NCBI GenBank assembly: GCA_948146395.1
Contig: OX411543.1
Coordinates: forward strand, 53,052,017 to 53,116,016
Length of the DNA: 64,000 nucleotides
Direction: 5' to 3'
From: Fragum whitleyi
Taxonomy: Eukaryota > Mollusca > Bivalvia > Cardiida > Cardiidae
The notes under the pieces are model-generated. The model did no database searches, was not told the DNA's origin, and saw nothing but the letters and a program-made list of their open reading frames with translations. Both the position numbers and the translations under genes were made by a program. How positions within the stretch are numbered: position 1 is the stretch's first letter; the number at the start of each line of letters is the position of its first letter. Of this stretch, positions 11,044 to 23,176 are shown in pieces.

Positions 11044-11542
11044 CTGAAAAACCAAGAAGAACAATGCACTAGCAAACATGAAATGGCTATAAATAAGTTA
11101 AAGTAACCAAAGGAATATTGCAAAAATGTTGCAGACCGGTCGGGAATGAAAAAAATATCTGCCATGTGTTCAGGATATAAAAGCGTTTCGCGAGCGCTTT
11201 GAGATGATACCCCGCTTTGCACGTGCACATACGTGCAAAGCGAGGTGTCATTTCGAAAGCGCTTCACTAACGTTTTCAGCTTTAACGCAGGGCTGTATTT
11301 TTGACAAAATACTCTCGTTTCTGGTTTGTGTTCTTCTTGTTCTGCGTGAACAGTAAATGAGACGTGAAGTAATTGTTTAATACAGTAAAGAACATCGCGA
11401 CATATACAAGGAGAATAAATTTGCAGTGATTTCAGAATGAAATTGAATGAGTAGAATGAGCGAGATTTTAATGATATTTAACGAAGGTAAAAAAAAAATC
11501 ACTCAACTCGTGCTATTGAGATAACTCAGCAGTATTTCATTA

Positions 11543-11858
11543 CAGTTACTAACATCGTGAAATTGACATTCATCTCATTCAAAACCATTCTAAATCTCTT
11601 ACTCAGCACTCCATCGCGATCTCTCTAACATAATTAAATTTGTAAGCTTCTAATTGATTTTTGAAGATATAGGAAGCTTTTTATCGAACATATATGCAAA
11701 TTTTATTAAAGGGAGGTAATAATCATCGCGAATAGAATTTGCGACATTTGATTAACTTCCTTTAATTTCAGTCAAAACTCACTCCATACACATATTCAAT
11801 TTCCTTCAAAAATCATTCAAAAACCATTCATCTTGACAATTTTTCACGATGTTAACTG
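11543..11858. mobile_element. Tc1-type MITE copy
   Basis: CAGTTACTAACATCGTG at the left and CACGATGTTAACTG at the right, TA on both sides. Confidence 0.78.
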
Positions 11859-12229
11859 TACCGCCATTCTGTAAAATCTGTGCTGTTCTCTACAAATGTG
11901 TCTATACGGACCAATCCGACGCTTTCACAGTTATGAATATCTAGTAATTGATGAGGTGGATGATGTTATAATGATGTTACTAGAAAGTTTTGAGCAAAAT
12001 CCAAATGGGGTTGGGGTGGGATGGGGCTAGTGAAATGCTAATTTCGTACAATTTGAACGAAATTGACGATATTGTACCTCCTTTTACTAAGATAAGCGTA
12101 TTTTTGTGATAAAATCAACACCAACCAATGAATTGGGGGAAATTTGATCGAAATGTCGATCGCTTTGAACGATTTCGAAGTAGTTTTTTTTTTCTTTTTT
12201 CTTTTTTTTTTAAATTAACGTTTTTTCTT

Positions 12230-12660
12230 TAATGCTTTTCGGTGGTTAATCGAGAAATAACGGTAGATTATCACATGATAATCTCACCGCAAAAGCAGTG
12301 AAATTATCAAAAACTTATACCCTGCTTTTGTGCATTTCATCCTATCTGACGTCATCTATGCGGGGCGAAATAAGTGACGTCACAATGAACGTTGCATAGC
12401 AATCACGCGCAAAATGACGCGCTCTACGAAAATATGTCCTAGAAATGTCACATTTTGTCTCATTTTTTGCATTAAAGAAATATAATAATCATTTGTTTTT
12501 CGTGTAAGATCGATTGATATTTCATTTCGTGAACAACATAAGCTATATTTTCACTCGTGGCTCTGCCACTCGTGAAAATATAGCTTTTGATGTTCACTCA
12601 ATGAAATATAAATCGATCTTACACTGAAACAAACGATTATCCTCTATACGATGATTTGAG
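12230..12660. mobile_element. Hairpin element (gtgaaaatatagct family)
   Basis: The right part is a long palindrome around CACTCGTGGCTCTGCCACTCG with ATATTTCATT arms. A second copy spans about 59,960-60,655; a partial one lies at 63,068-63,220. Unit B keeps only the last ~60 bases at 33,342. Confidence 0.7.
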
Positions 12661-12790
12661 TGGCTGCATAGAATGAATATATGGAGCGATGAGCGAGCAA
12701 TTTAGAATTGTTCAACGTAGTCTGATTTGGGTCAATACTTTACACACTACCCAGATAGTCCCTTTTCGTGACACGGGTCAAACTACCTAC

Positions 12791-12927
12791 CGACTAATGT
12801 GGTTGATGTTGATATATTAATAGCAGCAGGTAGATTGTGAATTACTGGTGCAAACTCATCTACGTCTACAACAGTTATATCAAAGTATACAATTTTTGAG
12901 TCCATTTCATCTATCGTGTCTATAATC
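12791..12927 (-). CDS. Cadherin exon d (unit A), DVDEFAP linker
   Basis: The exon is 137 bp, phases 2 in and 1 out. It carries DITVVDVDEFAPVIHNLPAA, so the inter-repeat calcium linker is intact. Changes against unit B are L to I at the second residue and T to A in N-L-P-A-A. A truncated copy of the 'CCCGTCACGCG' hairpin MITE lies directly after the donor (about 12,715-12,782), closer than usual for intact intron sequence. Confidence 0.88.
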
Positions 12928-13334
12928 CTAAAAAAAGAAAATGCGGCATTTGAAATGATCTTAACTAAGCAAAATCATCAGGGTACATATAGCAATGTTG
13001 AACAATTTGTATAGATTGAATTTAGCGATACTTTTCTCACGCCCCCTTCAGTAAAATCTTCGTAATTTCACGCAAATTTGCCCTTTAAAACAAATGCGGC
13101 GCCTCCAATTCCACACCAGTCAAAGAATTTAGAAATCATTCAATCGATTATAATAAATTTGTGAAGCGTTTAAAACTATCTTGTTGTCGTTGTTTTGTTG
13201 TTTGTTTGTTTGTTTGTTTGTTTTATTTGTTTCAATTTCGGAGCATTTATATCGGTTTTAGCGAGCGAAAGGGAATGTTTTTGATCGGAGTGAGTGTCAA
13301 TTTAACGATATAATCATATGTAGTATATACTTAC

Positions 13335-13441
13335 TGAAAGTTAAGATAATAGATCGTGGTGGACTCGTAATCCAGGGTTGAGTTGACTTGTAGATAGTAC
13401 TTGATACCACCTGGATGGACGATACTAAATGGACCGCCAGA
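13335..13441 (-). CDS. Cadherin exon c (unit A), LDYE core
   Basis: The exon is 107 bp, phases 0 in and 2 out. It reads SGGPFSIVHPGGIKYYLQ and VNSTLDYESTTIYYLNF. The LDYE calcium ligand is intact. Compared with unit B, T-P has become S-T just before LDYE and T has become V in S-I-V-H. Splice sites match unit B base for base. Confidence 0.88.
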
Positions 13442-13685
13442 CTGTATGTATGTACGGAAATAATAAAAAAACTGTTTTAACTGGTTAAAATTCAGATCCT
13501 TTGATATTGTGCCTTTATATCATGTGCGACGCAGATAGCAATTTATAGGGTGATTGATTTCGGAATGAAATAGAAAGAGTGTGCAAGTTCTTAATCTGGC
13601 ACACTATTGAAATTGTTGGAAGTACAATGCACAGGTACTACAAAACGAACTTATAAGATAATTCGCTTTGAATTTGCACCACCTA

Positions 13686-14120
13686 CAGTTAAAAGCATCT
13701 TGAAATTGACAAGGTGAATGATTTAGGAATGATTTCGGAATGAAATTGAATGCGTGTGTGGGGCGAGTTTTGAGTGAAATTTAGGGAGGTAATCGAATAT
13801 TGCCGATTTTGTTCAAGATGAACAAAATTAGCGATATTTATTACCTCCCTTTATAAAACATGCGTACTCTTCTCTTTGTACGTCTTCGTGGACCAATCAG
13901 ACACTTGAAAGACAACACCAGCTAATAAAACCGTAGAAAAATTAGATCGATTTGAATTTAATCCTGAAAGTCTTAAAGAATTTTTAAATGTTTCCTAATG
14001 ATTTCGGAGCGTTTTTGATCGATTTGAGCGAGTGTTTGGAATGAATGAACGGAGCGCTGAGTGAATGATTAAGAATGATTTTGATCGGAATGAGTGTCAA
14101 TTTCACGATGTATTTGTCTG
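13686..14120. mobile_element. Tc1-type MITE copy (unit A), partner at about 34,772-35,207
   Basis: TA-flanked copy with the GGGAGGTAATC hairpin; the right end has mutated to GTATTTGTCTG in both units. Confidence 0.75.
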
Positions 14121-14129
14121 TATCACGTA

Positions 14130-15045
14130 TATTAGATACACATTATAAAACTTTAAATTGGCTTCAAGTTAGTAAAAGAGTAGAAGAAATTGCTCTTCTG
14201 TATGTTTTCAAGATAAAAACGGACCAGCTCCAAAATACACTGCCCTCCAAAAGTTTCTTCACACACACTTCTTTTAAAGATCTTTAGCCTAAGTAATTTA
14301 AAACAAAGTTTTATATTATATTTATTAATAAAATGTATACTTTATATCTTTATTGCAATGTATCAATTAAGAAGCAATACAAGAAATGGCAAAATCATGT
14401 AAAATCGACAAAATCAGAATAGTTCACCATTTTGCCAAATTTTCTATCAAGGGGATCAACTTCTGTCAATATTTAGTGTAGCCTCCATTAGCAGGTAAGA
14501 CAGCCTGAACATGCATCTAGGCATGCTATTTACAAGTCTCTCACAACGTTCCACTGATAATCAGCATTTTCTCTTTTTGTCTCAATATTTTCTGTTATAC
14601 ATTGTTCTAAAATAGTATCTTTATCAACAGTCATTTTGTCGTCTAAAGTAGCGTTCAAATGGAAATAATCAGGTTCTAAGTAATAAAAACTAATCTATAA
14701 CTTTGTTTAAAAAGATTAAAGCTGAAAATCTTATAAATGAAATGTGTGTGAAGGATCTTTTGGAGGGCAGTTTATTTGTCGGAACAATTCATAGAAGCAG
14801 CCATGTCCCATTCATATGGCACCAGATTCAGCAGAAACGGTTGTTTTGCTGTTCCGAGGGCTGGGACCCATGGAAGAAAGTGATTTTCTTACATGGGTTG
14901 CTGCCTTTGGAACCGCTTACCAACGACAATTGAAAAGCAAATTCTGCTGCTATGTTTAAAAAAGGTGTCTATAAACATCTTATATAGTCTTTGTGATAAC
15001 AATTTGTATATCATCCTCTATTTTGTGATATGTTGCATTTTTTTA
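14130..15045 (+). pseudogene. 3' end of a LINE ORF (unit A), split by a Tc1-like element
   Basis: Same fragment as 35,213-35,590, interrupted by the insertion at 14,238-14,772. The right part reads MGCCLWNRLPTTIEKQ. Confidence 0.7.
14238..14772. mobile_element. Tc1-like element remnant, unit A only
   Basis: The ends are CACTGCCCTCCAAAAG and its inverse CTTTTGGAGGGCAGT, flanked by TA. The 535 bp interior has a stretch resembling decayed Tc1-like sequence but no open transposase. It splits a LINE fragment. Unit B has the uninterrupted LINE with a single TA at 35,319-35,320. Confidence 0.82.
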
Positions 15046-15082
15046 AGTAACGCTCAATTTTATTGTGATAGTTAAGTCATTT

Positions 15083-15332
15083 TAATGGATGATAATGCCC
15101 GTCCACAAACGGCCCGTATAGTCCAAGAAATCCGATAGAGTATATGTGGAATAAGCTACAGGTCCTAGTTTCGGCTCGCAAGGTCCAGCCAAGGACATTC
15201 CGGGAGCTCGACCAGATCCTTAGAGAAGAATGGTCCGTTATTCCCCAAAGAGTAATCTAGAACTTTATTAGGAGTATGCAGAGGTGCTGTCAGGCTGTTG
15301 TTGACAGTGCCGACTTTCATACTCGTTATTGA
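15083..15332 (+). pseudogene. Tc1-like transposase C-terminal relic (unit A)
   Basis: Plus-strand reading gives MDDNARPQTARIVQEI, then after a deletion RTFRELDQILREEWSVIPQR and V-I, then SMQRCCQAVVDSA. These match the second catalytic D region (MDDNARPH) and the tail of Tc1 family transposases. The partner in unit B is 35,629-35,879. The family's SPDLNPIEH segment is deleted in both, so the loss predates the duplication. Confidence 0.75.
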
Positions 15333-15642
15333 ACGAAATGCATTAGAAAGAACATCTTTTATGGTCAAAATCGATTATTTCAATTTTCAAGAAAACAGAT
15401 CAATTTCTAGGGTCTCCCTGTTTGGTCTGCTTTTAAAGTCTTCTCATCATTATAAAGCTTTATCTTCTTCTTAAAATTTGATAAACTGATAACAATCGAC
15501 CATTTTCCAACATTCTTATAATCAAATTTTATTTTTTTCCTGAAATTATTGTATGAAAATGTTTTGGTGCTTAGCAAACTTTGAGTTGTATATTTCAGAA
15601 TCGTAAGAAGAGTTGGTCAGAAAATTTAATACGTTTACTTAC

Positions 15643-15788
15643 ATTTACAGTGTCCGGTATTATGGTCAAATTATCCGTTCCAAACGCCTCAATATATGCC
15701 GTGTTCAGATCAACAAGCCCGTTCAAATTTTCGGGGACTGAAACGCTGATTGTTTGACCATTACTTGGATAGAACAGATTCACTCCAG
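15643..15788 (-). CDS. Cadherin exon b (unit A)
   Basis: The exon is 146 bp, phases 1 in and 0 out, donor GTAAGT. It encodes the S-V-P-E-N start motif of cadherin repeat 1, as in unit B 36,189-36,334. It joins the CUB end exon through a split Thr codon (A|CT), whereas unit B gives Ile at that position. The neighbouring intron carries Tc1 and LINE remnants in both units. Confidence 0.82.
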
Positions 15789-16274
15789 CTAGATAGTAAA
15801 ATCACATTCTTTAATTGTTTTATTATTTACGGGTTGGCTATCGAATACTAAAATTCACAGCGCGGAGTCTCGTGACACAATTTGTTTATATATTTAAATA
15901 TTTCTATAATGACTTTGCAGATATGAAAAGGGTTTGAAGCGGAGAAAGCAGAAAAATCCATCTACCAGGGATTTGCTGGACGTGGAAGATTTTTTAAAAC
16001 TCTACGGATAAAAGGTTATTGAAGACCAAGTAAATAATTACTTGGTATTCAATAATTTTTTATTAGCAGATAATTTTAAAAAATCTATTACATTCAATAT
16101 ATTCCTTTACAATTTCAATTATTCTCTGCTTCACACAGAATTCAAATGTTGTATATATTGACAGAATTACTGACGATTTTCCAAAATTGTTGTGTCACGT
16201 GATTCTCCGTCTTTTTTTTTTTTTTTTTTTTTTGTAGATTATCATTTGGTAATCCCACCACCAAACCAGTGAAA

Positions 16275-16500
16275 AGGGGCCATTTCACTAAACATTTTAC
16301 GGTCATTTTTTGCGTAAGACAAAAATTGGAAATTCTTCTCAAGCAGTATGACTGTATCAATATATGGAATTCTGTCATGCATCATATCATTTGAATCATC
16401 GTTTAAAGACGATTCCAATGAAATATTACCAGGTATAATCTAATAATGAATGAATAAACTATGTTCGGTTTGTCATTTAGACTAAGATTTCGCAAAGACA
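16275..16500. mobile_element. Degenerate GGGGCCCGTTTTAC MITE (unit A), partner near 36,780-36,990
   Basis: Internal segments ('ctaaacattttacggtcatt' and the GACGATTCCAATGA half palindrome) are recognisable; the right end is lost. The unit B partner is similarly decayed. Confidence 0.6.
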
Positions 16501-17470
16501 ACATTTCTTACCAGTTTTCAGGTTGATTGATTAAAAAATGTGGCCTAAAGAGAAAATACACTTTTGTTTTAAACTTGGCCCATGTTTTTACCTCATTTGA
16601 CTTAATTTTGGACTTGTCTTAGATTTCACCAAGACAATCGTTCTAACAAGCTTTCAGATCGATAAAGCAAAAAGAAATGTGGATTCTAGAGTGCATAGAT
16701 TATCCTTGATTTGATCCTGTGCCATGCATTTTTACCCAAATTGACACAATTTCAACTTCAACATAGATTTTATCCAGACCATCATTCTAACCATTTTTCA
16801 GGTTTATCTTACAGAAAAGTGGCCTCTAGAATGCATTAGAGGCTTCAAAGATTTGACCTAATGAACTATATCTTTACCCAATTTGACCCAAATATAAACT
16901 TATCGAGACAATAATTCTGGCCAATTTCAGGTTGACCCGACAAAAAAAGTTGCTGCTACAGCGCATATAATTGCTTTTTTAAGATTAGACCTCGTGACCT
17001 AGTTTTCGACCCCACATGGCCAAACTAAAACCTCATACAATATTTCACCTGCAAATACTTTCAGGTTGATTGAGCAAATAATGTAGTCTCTAGTGTGCAT
17101 ACAAGTTGTTGGTCCATTTTTCTAAAATTAGATCTGGTAACTTTAGTTAACCCGATTCCAAGTTCATTCGAGATTTTATCAAGCTAAACATTACGACAAC
17201 TGTTCATCCTGTTTTGGCAAAAATGGGGCCTTCAGACCAAAGACAAGGTTTTGGTAAAATTTTGACTGGATGACCTACTCTTTAATACCCAGTTAACCCT
17301 AATTTAAACTCGTCCAAGATTTGATTAAGATTAACATTCTGACCAATATTCAGATCGATTGAGCAAAATCAGTGGCGTCTAGAGCGCATAAATGTTTAAT
17401 GTTGACGCCGCTCGACACACATCTACGTACCTTACCACAGAAGCTCACCTCGAGCACTTCGTGCTCAGGT
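16500..17470. repeat. Degenerate ~150 bp tandem repeat (unit A)
   Basis: About six diverged units, each with 'ttcaggttgattga', 'gtggcctctagagtgcat' and 'atttgacctaatgacc'-like phrases. Unit B keeps only about one to two units (36,960-37,245). I recall similar repeats in bivalve genomes. Confidence 0.75.
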
Positions 17471-17497
17471 GAGCTAAATAATCGGGTAATGCTGATA

Positions 17498-18190
17498 AAA
17501 CAAGAGGCCCAAGAGGGCCTGTATCGCTTCACTGGCTTCATTTAATAAAACTTAATTTAAATGCAAACGACACTTTGAAGTCTCTTAAGAACTATTTCAT
17601 AATGATTTAATGGGCCTGGCCCGCGTTGCTCCAAAATACTCAATCACCATTAACCTGCATAACCTTTACACATCTTATTAAAACTATTAAGGTGATTGCA
17701 ATAAGTAGAACATTCTAAACATATTTACAGGAAAATAATAAATAGATGGTGATTAAATAAAAAATGCATACCAATTGACCCAATGAATGGAAGAGAAATT
17801 GAAGTGAAAAAAGGCCACTCTATGCCATGTCCATATTAATGGTGCAATCAAAATTTCTTGATGTATAAAAGTAAATATTCACCCAAGGAACATTCATGCA
17901 AAGTTTTGTTGAGATAGATCCAATAGTTTTGGGGTAGAAGACTTTTAAAGATTTTTTTAGTGAAATGAAGCCCCTGGCACCCTCTTATTTAGGGGACCAA
18001 TAAAAAATCTTTAACAATAAAAGTTAAGGGTCAACCAAGGAACAGGCTTGCCAAATTTCGTTTAAGTCGGCCGAATTGTTTGGGAGGAGAAGATTTTTAA
18101 AGATTTTATAGTGAAAATACTGACGGACGGAAGCATGACGCACATACCGCCATGACAAAAGCTCACTGGCCTTCGGCCAGTGGAGTTTGA
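17498..18190. repeat. 'caagaggcccaagagggcct' mollusc-type interspersed repeat
   Basis: Starts AACAAGAGGCCCAAGAGGGC and ends with the small palindrome CTGGCCTTCGGCCAG. Unit A only. Confidence 0.7.
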
Positions 18191-18845
18191 AACAATTTCT
18201 CAATTAAGCATTTTGCTGTTAGTACACATTAGAATGGTCTCCATGGGACATTTTTTAAGAGTACCCACAACGTAAGGTTGTATTTCTCAATTAATCTCTT
18301 GAAAAATCACGAATTGCTGAACATCAGTGTTGTGCCGTCAATCTTATTCTTCAACTAGAGGATCTAGCGACCTTAAAACAAAAGAAACATTTGACCTTGT
18401 GCGTGACATTTCCAACCATTTCATATGTGCTTGATATACAGACGTTGAGCAGCATAGACAACGTCAAAATGAAGTAAGAATACATTCTGGCCATCTCAAG
18501 AGGCATCACATTAAGACCATATCTATCTATATAGCGCATAATGAAGACTCTTGTCAGACTGTGCGGCTGCAGAGACTGATTTGCGTCTTAACGTTGCGCT
18601 TGTGTGAAATTGTTGGAAATGTCACGCACATGCTGATTTTCTATTTACCACAAAGCAATGTTTGACGAGACGAGTACTAAGTACAGGCTTTGTGAAAGCG
18701 ATGACGATATATAATGTGCTTTGTGCGCAAACAAAGTCGGTAAAGATCTGACATAAATGGATCTAGGCAAATCTCAGTTGAGCCCCCATCATACAAACAA
18801 CAAGTCCGCGCCTGAACATTATATGAAAATAATCCTACACTGACC

Positions 18846-18925
18846 GGGTTCGAACCAACGCGGAACAGAAATAATGAAATTTTAGGTAAACAAGACAAAT
18901 GCGCTAGCCACTGAGCCAAAGAACA
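18846..18925 (-). mobile_element. tRNA-like sequence, probably a SINE head
   Basis: Reverse strand has GGCTCAGTGGCTAGCGC and GGTTCGAACCCGG at tRNA-like spacing, but with an overlong anticodon arm, so not a functional tRNA. Confidence 0.5.
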
Positions 18926-19064
18926 CCTCCCCTGACACACGCGTCAGACATTGTATTTATACCTTTTGGGAAGCTATGTATGTAATGTAAGGAGGTGCTA
19001 TAACAAAGCCCTGGAATATCTAAATCTAGAACCCAAAACGCCTCTTCTATGTATCTTCTGTTAC

Positions 19065-19489
19065 TAACAGCGTGAAATTGACTAGATGGATGCTTTTGGA
19101 ATGGTTTGGAATGAAATTGAATGAGTATGCGGGGCGAGTTTTGATTGGAATTCAAGGGAGATAATCCAACATCGCTAACTTTGTTCAACATGAACAAAAT
19201 TATCAATATTTATTACCTCTCTTTAATAGAATATGAATAATTTTCCTGTCTGTACGCAGGGGTTTGGAATTCCCATGCCCGACTTGTCCGACTCGGGCTT
19301 TTGCACTTGTGGACAAGTAATTTTTTCTAAGCCACTTGTCCAAGGACAAGTAAACACCAGGGCAAATATTTGAATGTTACTTAAAAGAATTAACAGAGAA
19401 ATCAGCCTAAAGTTCATATCATAGGGTAGAAAAGATTGTTTTTAATGAAAAAATGCTGGATACCAGCATTTTCTTCATTAAAAGGCAAT

Positions 19490-19520
<31 letters not shown>

Positions 19521-19850
19521 CAATTTTTTCTGTTTACTCTTAAGCGGACAAGTTCATTTTGATCCTGGACGAGTAGAAAATCCGCTTTTACTTGTCCAGG
19601 GACAAGTGGAGAAAACTCGTATTTCCACACCCTTGGTACGTCTTCATGGACCATTCAGATAATTTAAGACCCACACAAGCCAATCAAATGAAAAATAATT
19701 TGATCGATTTGAATCTTTTCTTTTGATTTCAGAGTGTTTTGATCGATTTGAGTGAGTGTTTGAAATGAATGAATGAATGGAGCGCTGAGTTAATGACTAA
19801 CAATGATATTGATCTGAATGATTGTTCATTTTTTGATGTTTTTAACTGTT
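19065..19850. mobile_element. Tc1-type MITE split by another element
   Basis: Left part from ACAGCGTGAAATTGAC, right part to TTTTAACTG; interrupted at 19,257-19,635. Confidence 0.7.
19257..19635. mobile_element. Element with CAGGGGT ends and GTACG duplication
   Basis: The ends CAGGGGTTTGGAATTCCC and (inverted) CAAGGGTGTGGAAATACG are flanked by GTACG at 19,252-19,256 and 19,636-19,640. It contains paired GGACAAGT segments and a 30-base T run. Superfamily not assigned. Confidence 0.72.
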
Positions 19851-19882
19851 TATCTTAGATTCATAACTGAAATTGTACTTAC

Positions 19883-20032
19883 TGGTATATTCCACGTAGG
19901 TTAACATAAATCCATAGAATGTGTTGTTATCGTTCGTTTGAAAAAGGATGTTCACAGTTGATGAATTAAACATAAAGCTGAGAAATCCGCTGTTCTGTGA
20001 TTCATTACAGTATGATATAAAGTCATCTGGAG
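19883..20032 (-). CDS. CUB end exon (unit A)
   Basis: The exon is 150 bp with phases 1-1, acceptor tggtag and donor GTAAGT. It reads PDDFISYCNESQNSGFL, NSSTVNILFQTNDNN and FYGFMLTYVEY, the final third of a CUB domain. In unit A the matching start and middle CUB exons are not found upstream, because the duplication begins inside this domain. It could only complete a CUB if spliced to the CUB-like remnants of unit B (26,641 and 25,4xx region). Confidence 0.8.
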
Positions 20033-22191
20033 CTACCAACAATGTGGAAAATTAATTAAAATAAACAAAGCCCGAGCATAGAATAACAAAGAATGTGAAA
20101 TTGACTAGGACATTCAGACGAAAGTAGCAACTTTCTATAACCCTCTTTTTTTTTTGTTAATTCTATGTTCTCCTGTATAAAAAGATATGTGTGTTCTCGC
20201 AAATGCTTCGAAATCAACACCAGTTAATGAAATGTGAATAATCTAGTCAATTTCAAATGAAAAAGAAGATTTTTCTACGATTTTGTGTACCTGCTTTTAG
20301 TGAGTGTTTTAAATAAATGACTGAATCACTCCAAGCGAGTGTTTTGGAATGGTTTTGATCGAAAAGAGTGCCAATTTCAATATGTTGCTTACAAACAAAG
20401 ACTGTCAAAGGAGATTCTATTCGATTTGATAGGATCAGAAAGATCTAGTACCGTGTTACAATGAGATTTTACTGGTCATATATGCCGAGTCATATGTGCG
20501 TTCAAAGTGTTTGATTAATTATTTTTAGCTACATTCTGCTTCTTATCAACCAGTTTATCAAAAATCAGTATGAGCCCGTTTCTTATTTGTAGATGTCAGA
20601 TTAATTAGTGAGGTCAAATATCTATAATGCTTAATGACGATTGACGAGTTACAATAGATTCGGAAATTATCAAGTGGGCCTTCATATCATTATTTTCATT
20701 TAACAATTTGGCTTATATGACGCTATTTTGAGCGTTTATAGGATCCATGATTCAACCAGATTTGATAATAGTTAGTGTGTTAATGATAAACAGATTGTCT
20801 GCTATTAGTCCAGTCAAAATAGCGAAATATGGCCTCAACCCAAAACAAATTGCAACAAAAATGTTCTTGAGGTTTTTGAGTAGCTTGACCCTCCCTAGAT
20901 TACATACTAAAAGTAGGACAAAATCGGAAGATACGTATTTTGATTTTTCAATACATTTTGATACCCACTAGTAATGCCTGTAGTACAACCAAATTAATGA
21001 GAATAGTGTGTAATATACCTGGAATAAAACTGATTTGTGCATGCAAAACTTATCAAATATCCTTTGAATTATCCCTAGAAATTTAAGCACAATTTTTATT
21101 GATGGTTAGAATAAAATGTATGGCATTTTAAACATAAAAAGACAAATTCAAATTAATCTTACCCCACCCACTTGATTTAACATTAGAGTGGATAGAAAAA
21201 TAGCTTCTTGTATTGAAACATTTTCATATACACTCTTATCAATAAGTTCAAAACAATATTGCTTTATTGGATTGATCTTTTTGTATGTCTGCCTGTCCCA
21301 CAGGCAATTGTTTATGACAAAAGACCATGTATCCAACATCTGCTCATGTAAACTCATTCAGTAGTCACTGAATTTAAATTTTGATGATTCCTTAGATTAA
21401 TAATTATTTTGACAAGATTGTCATCAGCAATTTTTTCTTGATAATTTTCCTTTTCATTGTTACCAGATATGTAAAAAATGGTGAGAGTTGATGAGGTACG
21501 GGACTAGTTAGACACCTTAACGCACATTTGTGTATTTGACAAAATTGGATAATGGAATTGCCTGTGATCTGTCTGTCTAAGAATAATTTTCTGAAACTTC
21601 AATTCCAAACAATTCAAAATGAAGGTATATATGTCACTAACCTAGTGCTACATTTCTTCTTTTAATTCAGTATAACAATGACACAAAGAAACTTTTAAAA
21701 TTCTGAGATTACCGTACCTTAAACTTTAAAAGGGGCTTCGCAAAATTAAGATACGCCATTCGAACCCTGGTCATTTGATAACCTTAAAGGGGGCTACCAC
21801 AGCTACATTACAATCAAATTTAATAGAAAAATTTGTTGTTATTTCAGATACTTTAAAAATCTTAAGTTTTCGGTTGTACAAACTATTCTAATCTTCGTAA
21901 TAATATGTCTTAAATTTAACCAATTGAAGATTAAAAAACGATACTAAATTATGTGTCCTAGATTGCATTCTAATAACGTTTAACTCAAATTGTTCCCTAG
22001 GTTCTCTAGGTGAATCATTTCTGTTTAAATTTTGAAATTTTCATAATTATCCCTCTCTTTTTCTTACATTAATCAAAATCAAAGAATAATATGGTAGAAA
22101 TTGGAAATGATTTCATACAACACCTAATTAACATTATATCATTCATATCAAGACAAGTAATTTCAAGTTTTGTTTGTTTGAAAGGGGAGGG

Positions 22192-22312
22192 GATTTATGC
22201 CGTTTTCAACATTTTTTCATTTATATAGTAGTGACAGCAGCACTTTACAATGGATTCCTGGTATTCTCTCACACCAGTACCACCATTACATCCTTTCCTA
22301 GCCTACAGCCTA
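22192..22312 (-). mobile_element. SINE 3' half inside the 3.75 kb element
   Basis: Reverse-strand body lacking the tRNA head. Confidence 0.65.
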
Positions 22313-22935
22313 CTATGAAATTAATACAGCTTCATTAACAAAGCTGGAAGATTATCGAGAAATATTATGGTTAGAGTCCTTGATATTTTTTTCTCAAAAA
22401 TTAAAAAAACAACTACTTTTTTTCTTTTTTATCTTGTGGAAATAAACTACGCAAAATGGCTAGGGGTCAAATTCAAAAACCTGTTCAATTATTTCTTGAT
22501 TCATGTTTAATTCATTAACCCATGATCAAGTCAATTAATTTAAAACTAAGGTTGTGGTTTCCTGAACTTTTTTTATAAATAAAAGCATTTTTTACCTATT
22601 TCAAATATTATACCTCGTGATATAAGGGGCGTTTGTAATCAATCTGCATGGTGTACTAGGAAAGATTCGTCAGACAACTTCTTTCCAAATTTATATTTAT
22701 GCCTCACATAGTCTGTCAATATAAACTTTCTTAACGCAAAATCTAAAACGCAAACTTTTGACATTCCCAGTTAACCTTACTGTTAGTTTGTCAATTAACT
22801 TTTAGAATATGAATTGAATGGGGCCAACATCACATTGCATTCGAAAGCACTAGTACTAGACAATTCCAATGTCCTCGCAGCCCAGATGATTGTGCGCTTG
22901 GAATCCAGTTACGGGATTCCAGTTACAGGGGAGCA

Positions 22936-23176
22936 GCCATCATAGCGCAGTTGGTAGCGTGCGGACAATCAATCGAGAGTTTCCGGTTCAATCCCAGACG
23001 GCGGCACTCAATCTTTCGTCACTATTTGTGTCTCACCAATAGGTTGATAATTGTAAGAATGTGGTGGTTGTACTGGTGAGAGAAATACCAGGAAACCATT
23101 GTTAGATGCTCCAGCCTCTGCAATATAACTGAAAAAATGTTGAGAGCCGCGTTAAACTCCATTTAATCAGTCAACC
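22936..23176 (+). mobile_element. tRNA-derived SINE
   Basis: Head GCGCAGTTGGTAGCGTG with A-box and GGTTCAATCCC B-box, then the body ending 'gttaaactccatttaatcag'. It lies inside the 3.75 kb element. A decayed second copy follows at about 23,178-23,345. Confidence 0.82.

Larger units (their letters stand above)
1988..20806. repeat. Segmental duplication unit A
   Basis: Almost the whole interval aligns collinearly with unit B, exons and introns alike; for example the exon b offset is 20,546 and the exon f offset is 22,665. Offsets change stepwise at insertions and deletions. The left edge coincides with the first base of a GGGGCCCGTTT hairpin MITE. The last stretch (20,622-20,806) aligns with 44,030-44,216 beyond the large insertion in B. 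Confidence 0.85.

Noticed and set aside
22936..23010. Possible functional tRNA gene
   Set aside because: The stem pairing is poor and a SINE body follows; it is a SINE head. The same applies to 55,184-55,260, 30,030-30,113 and 18,846-18,925.
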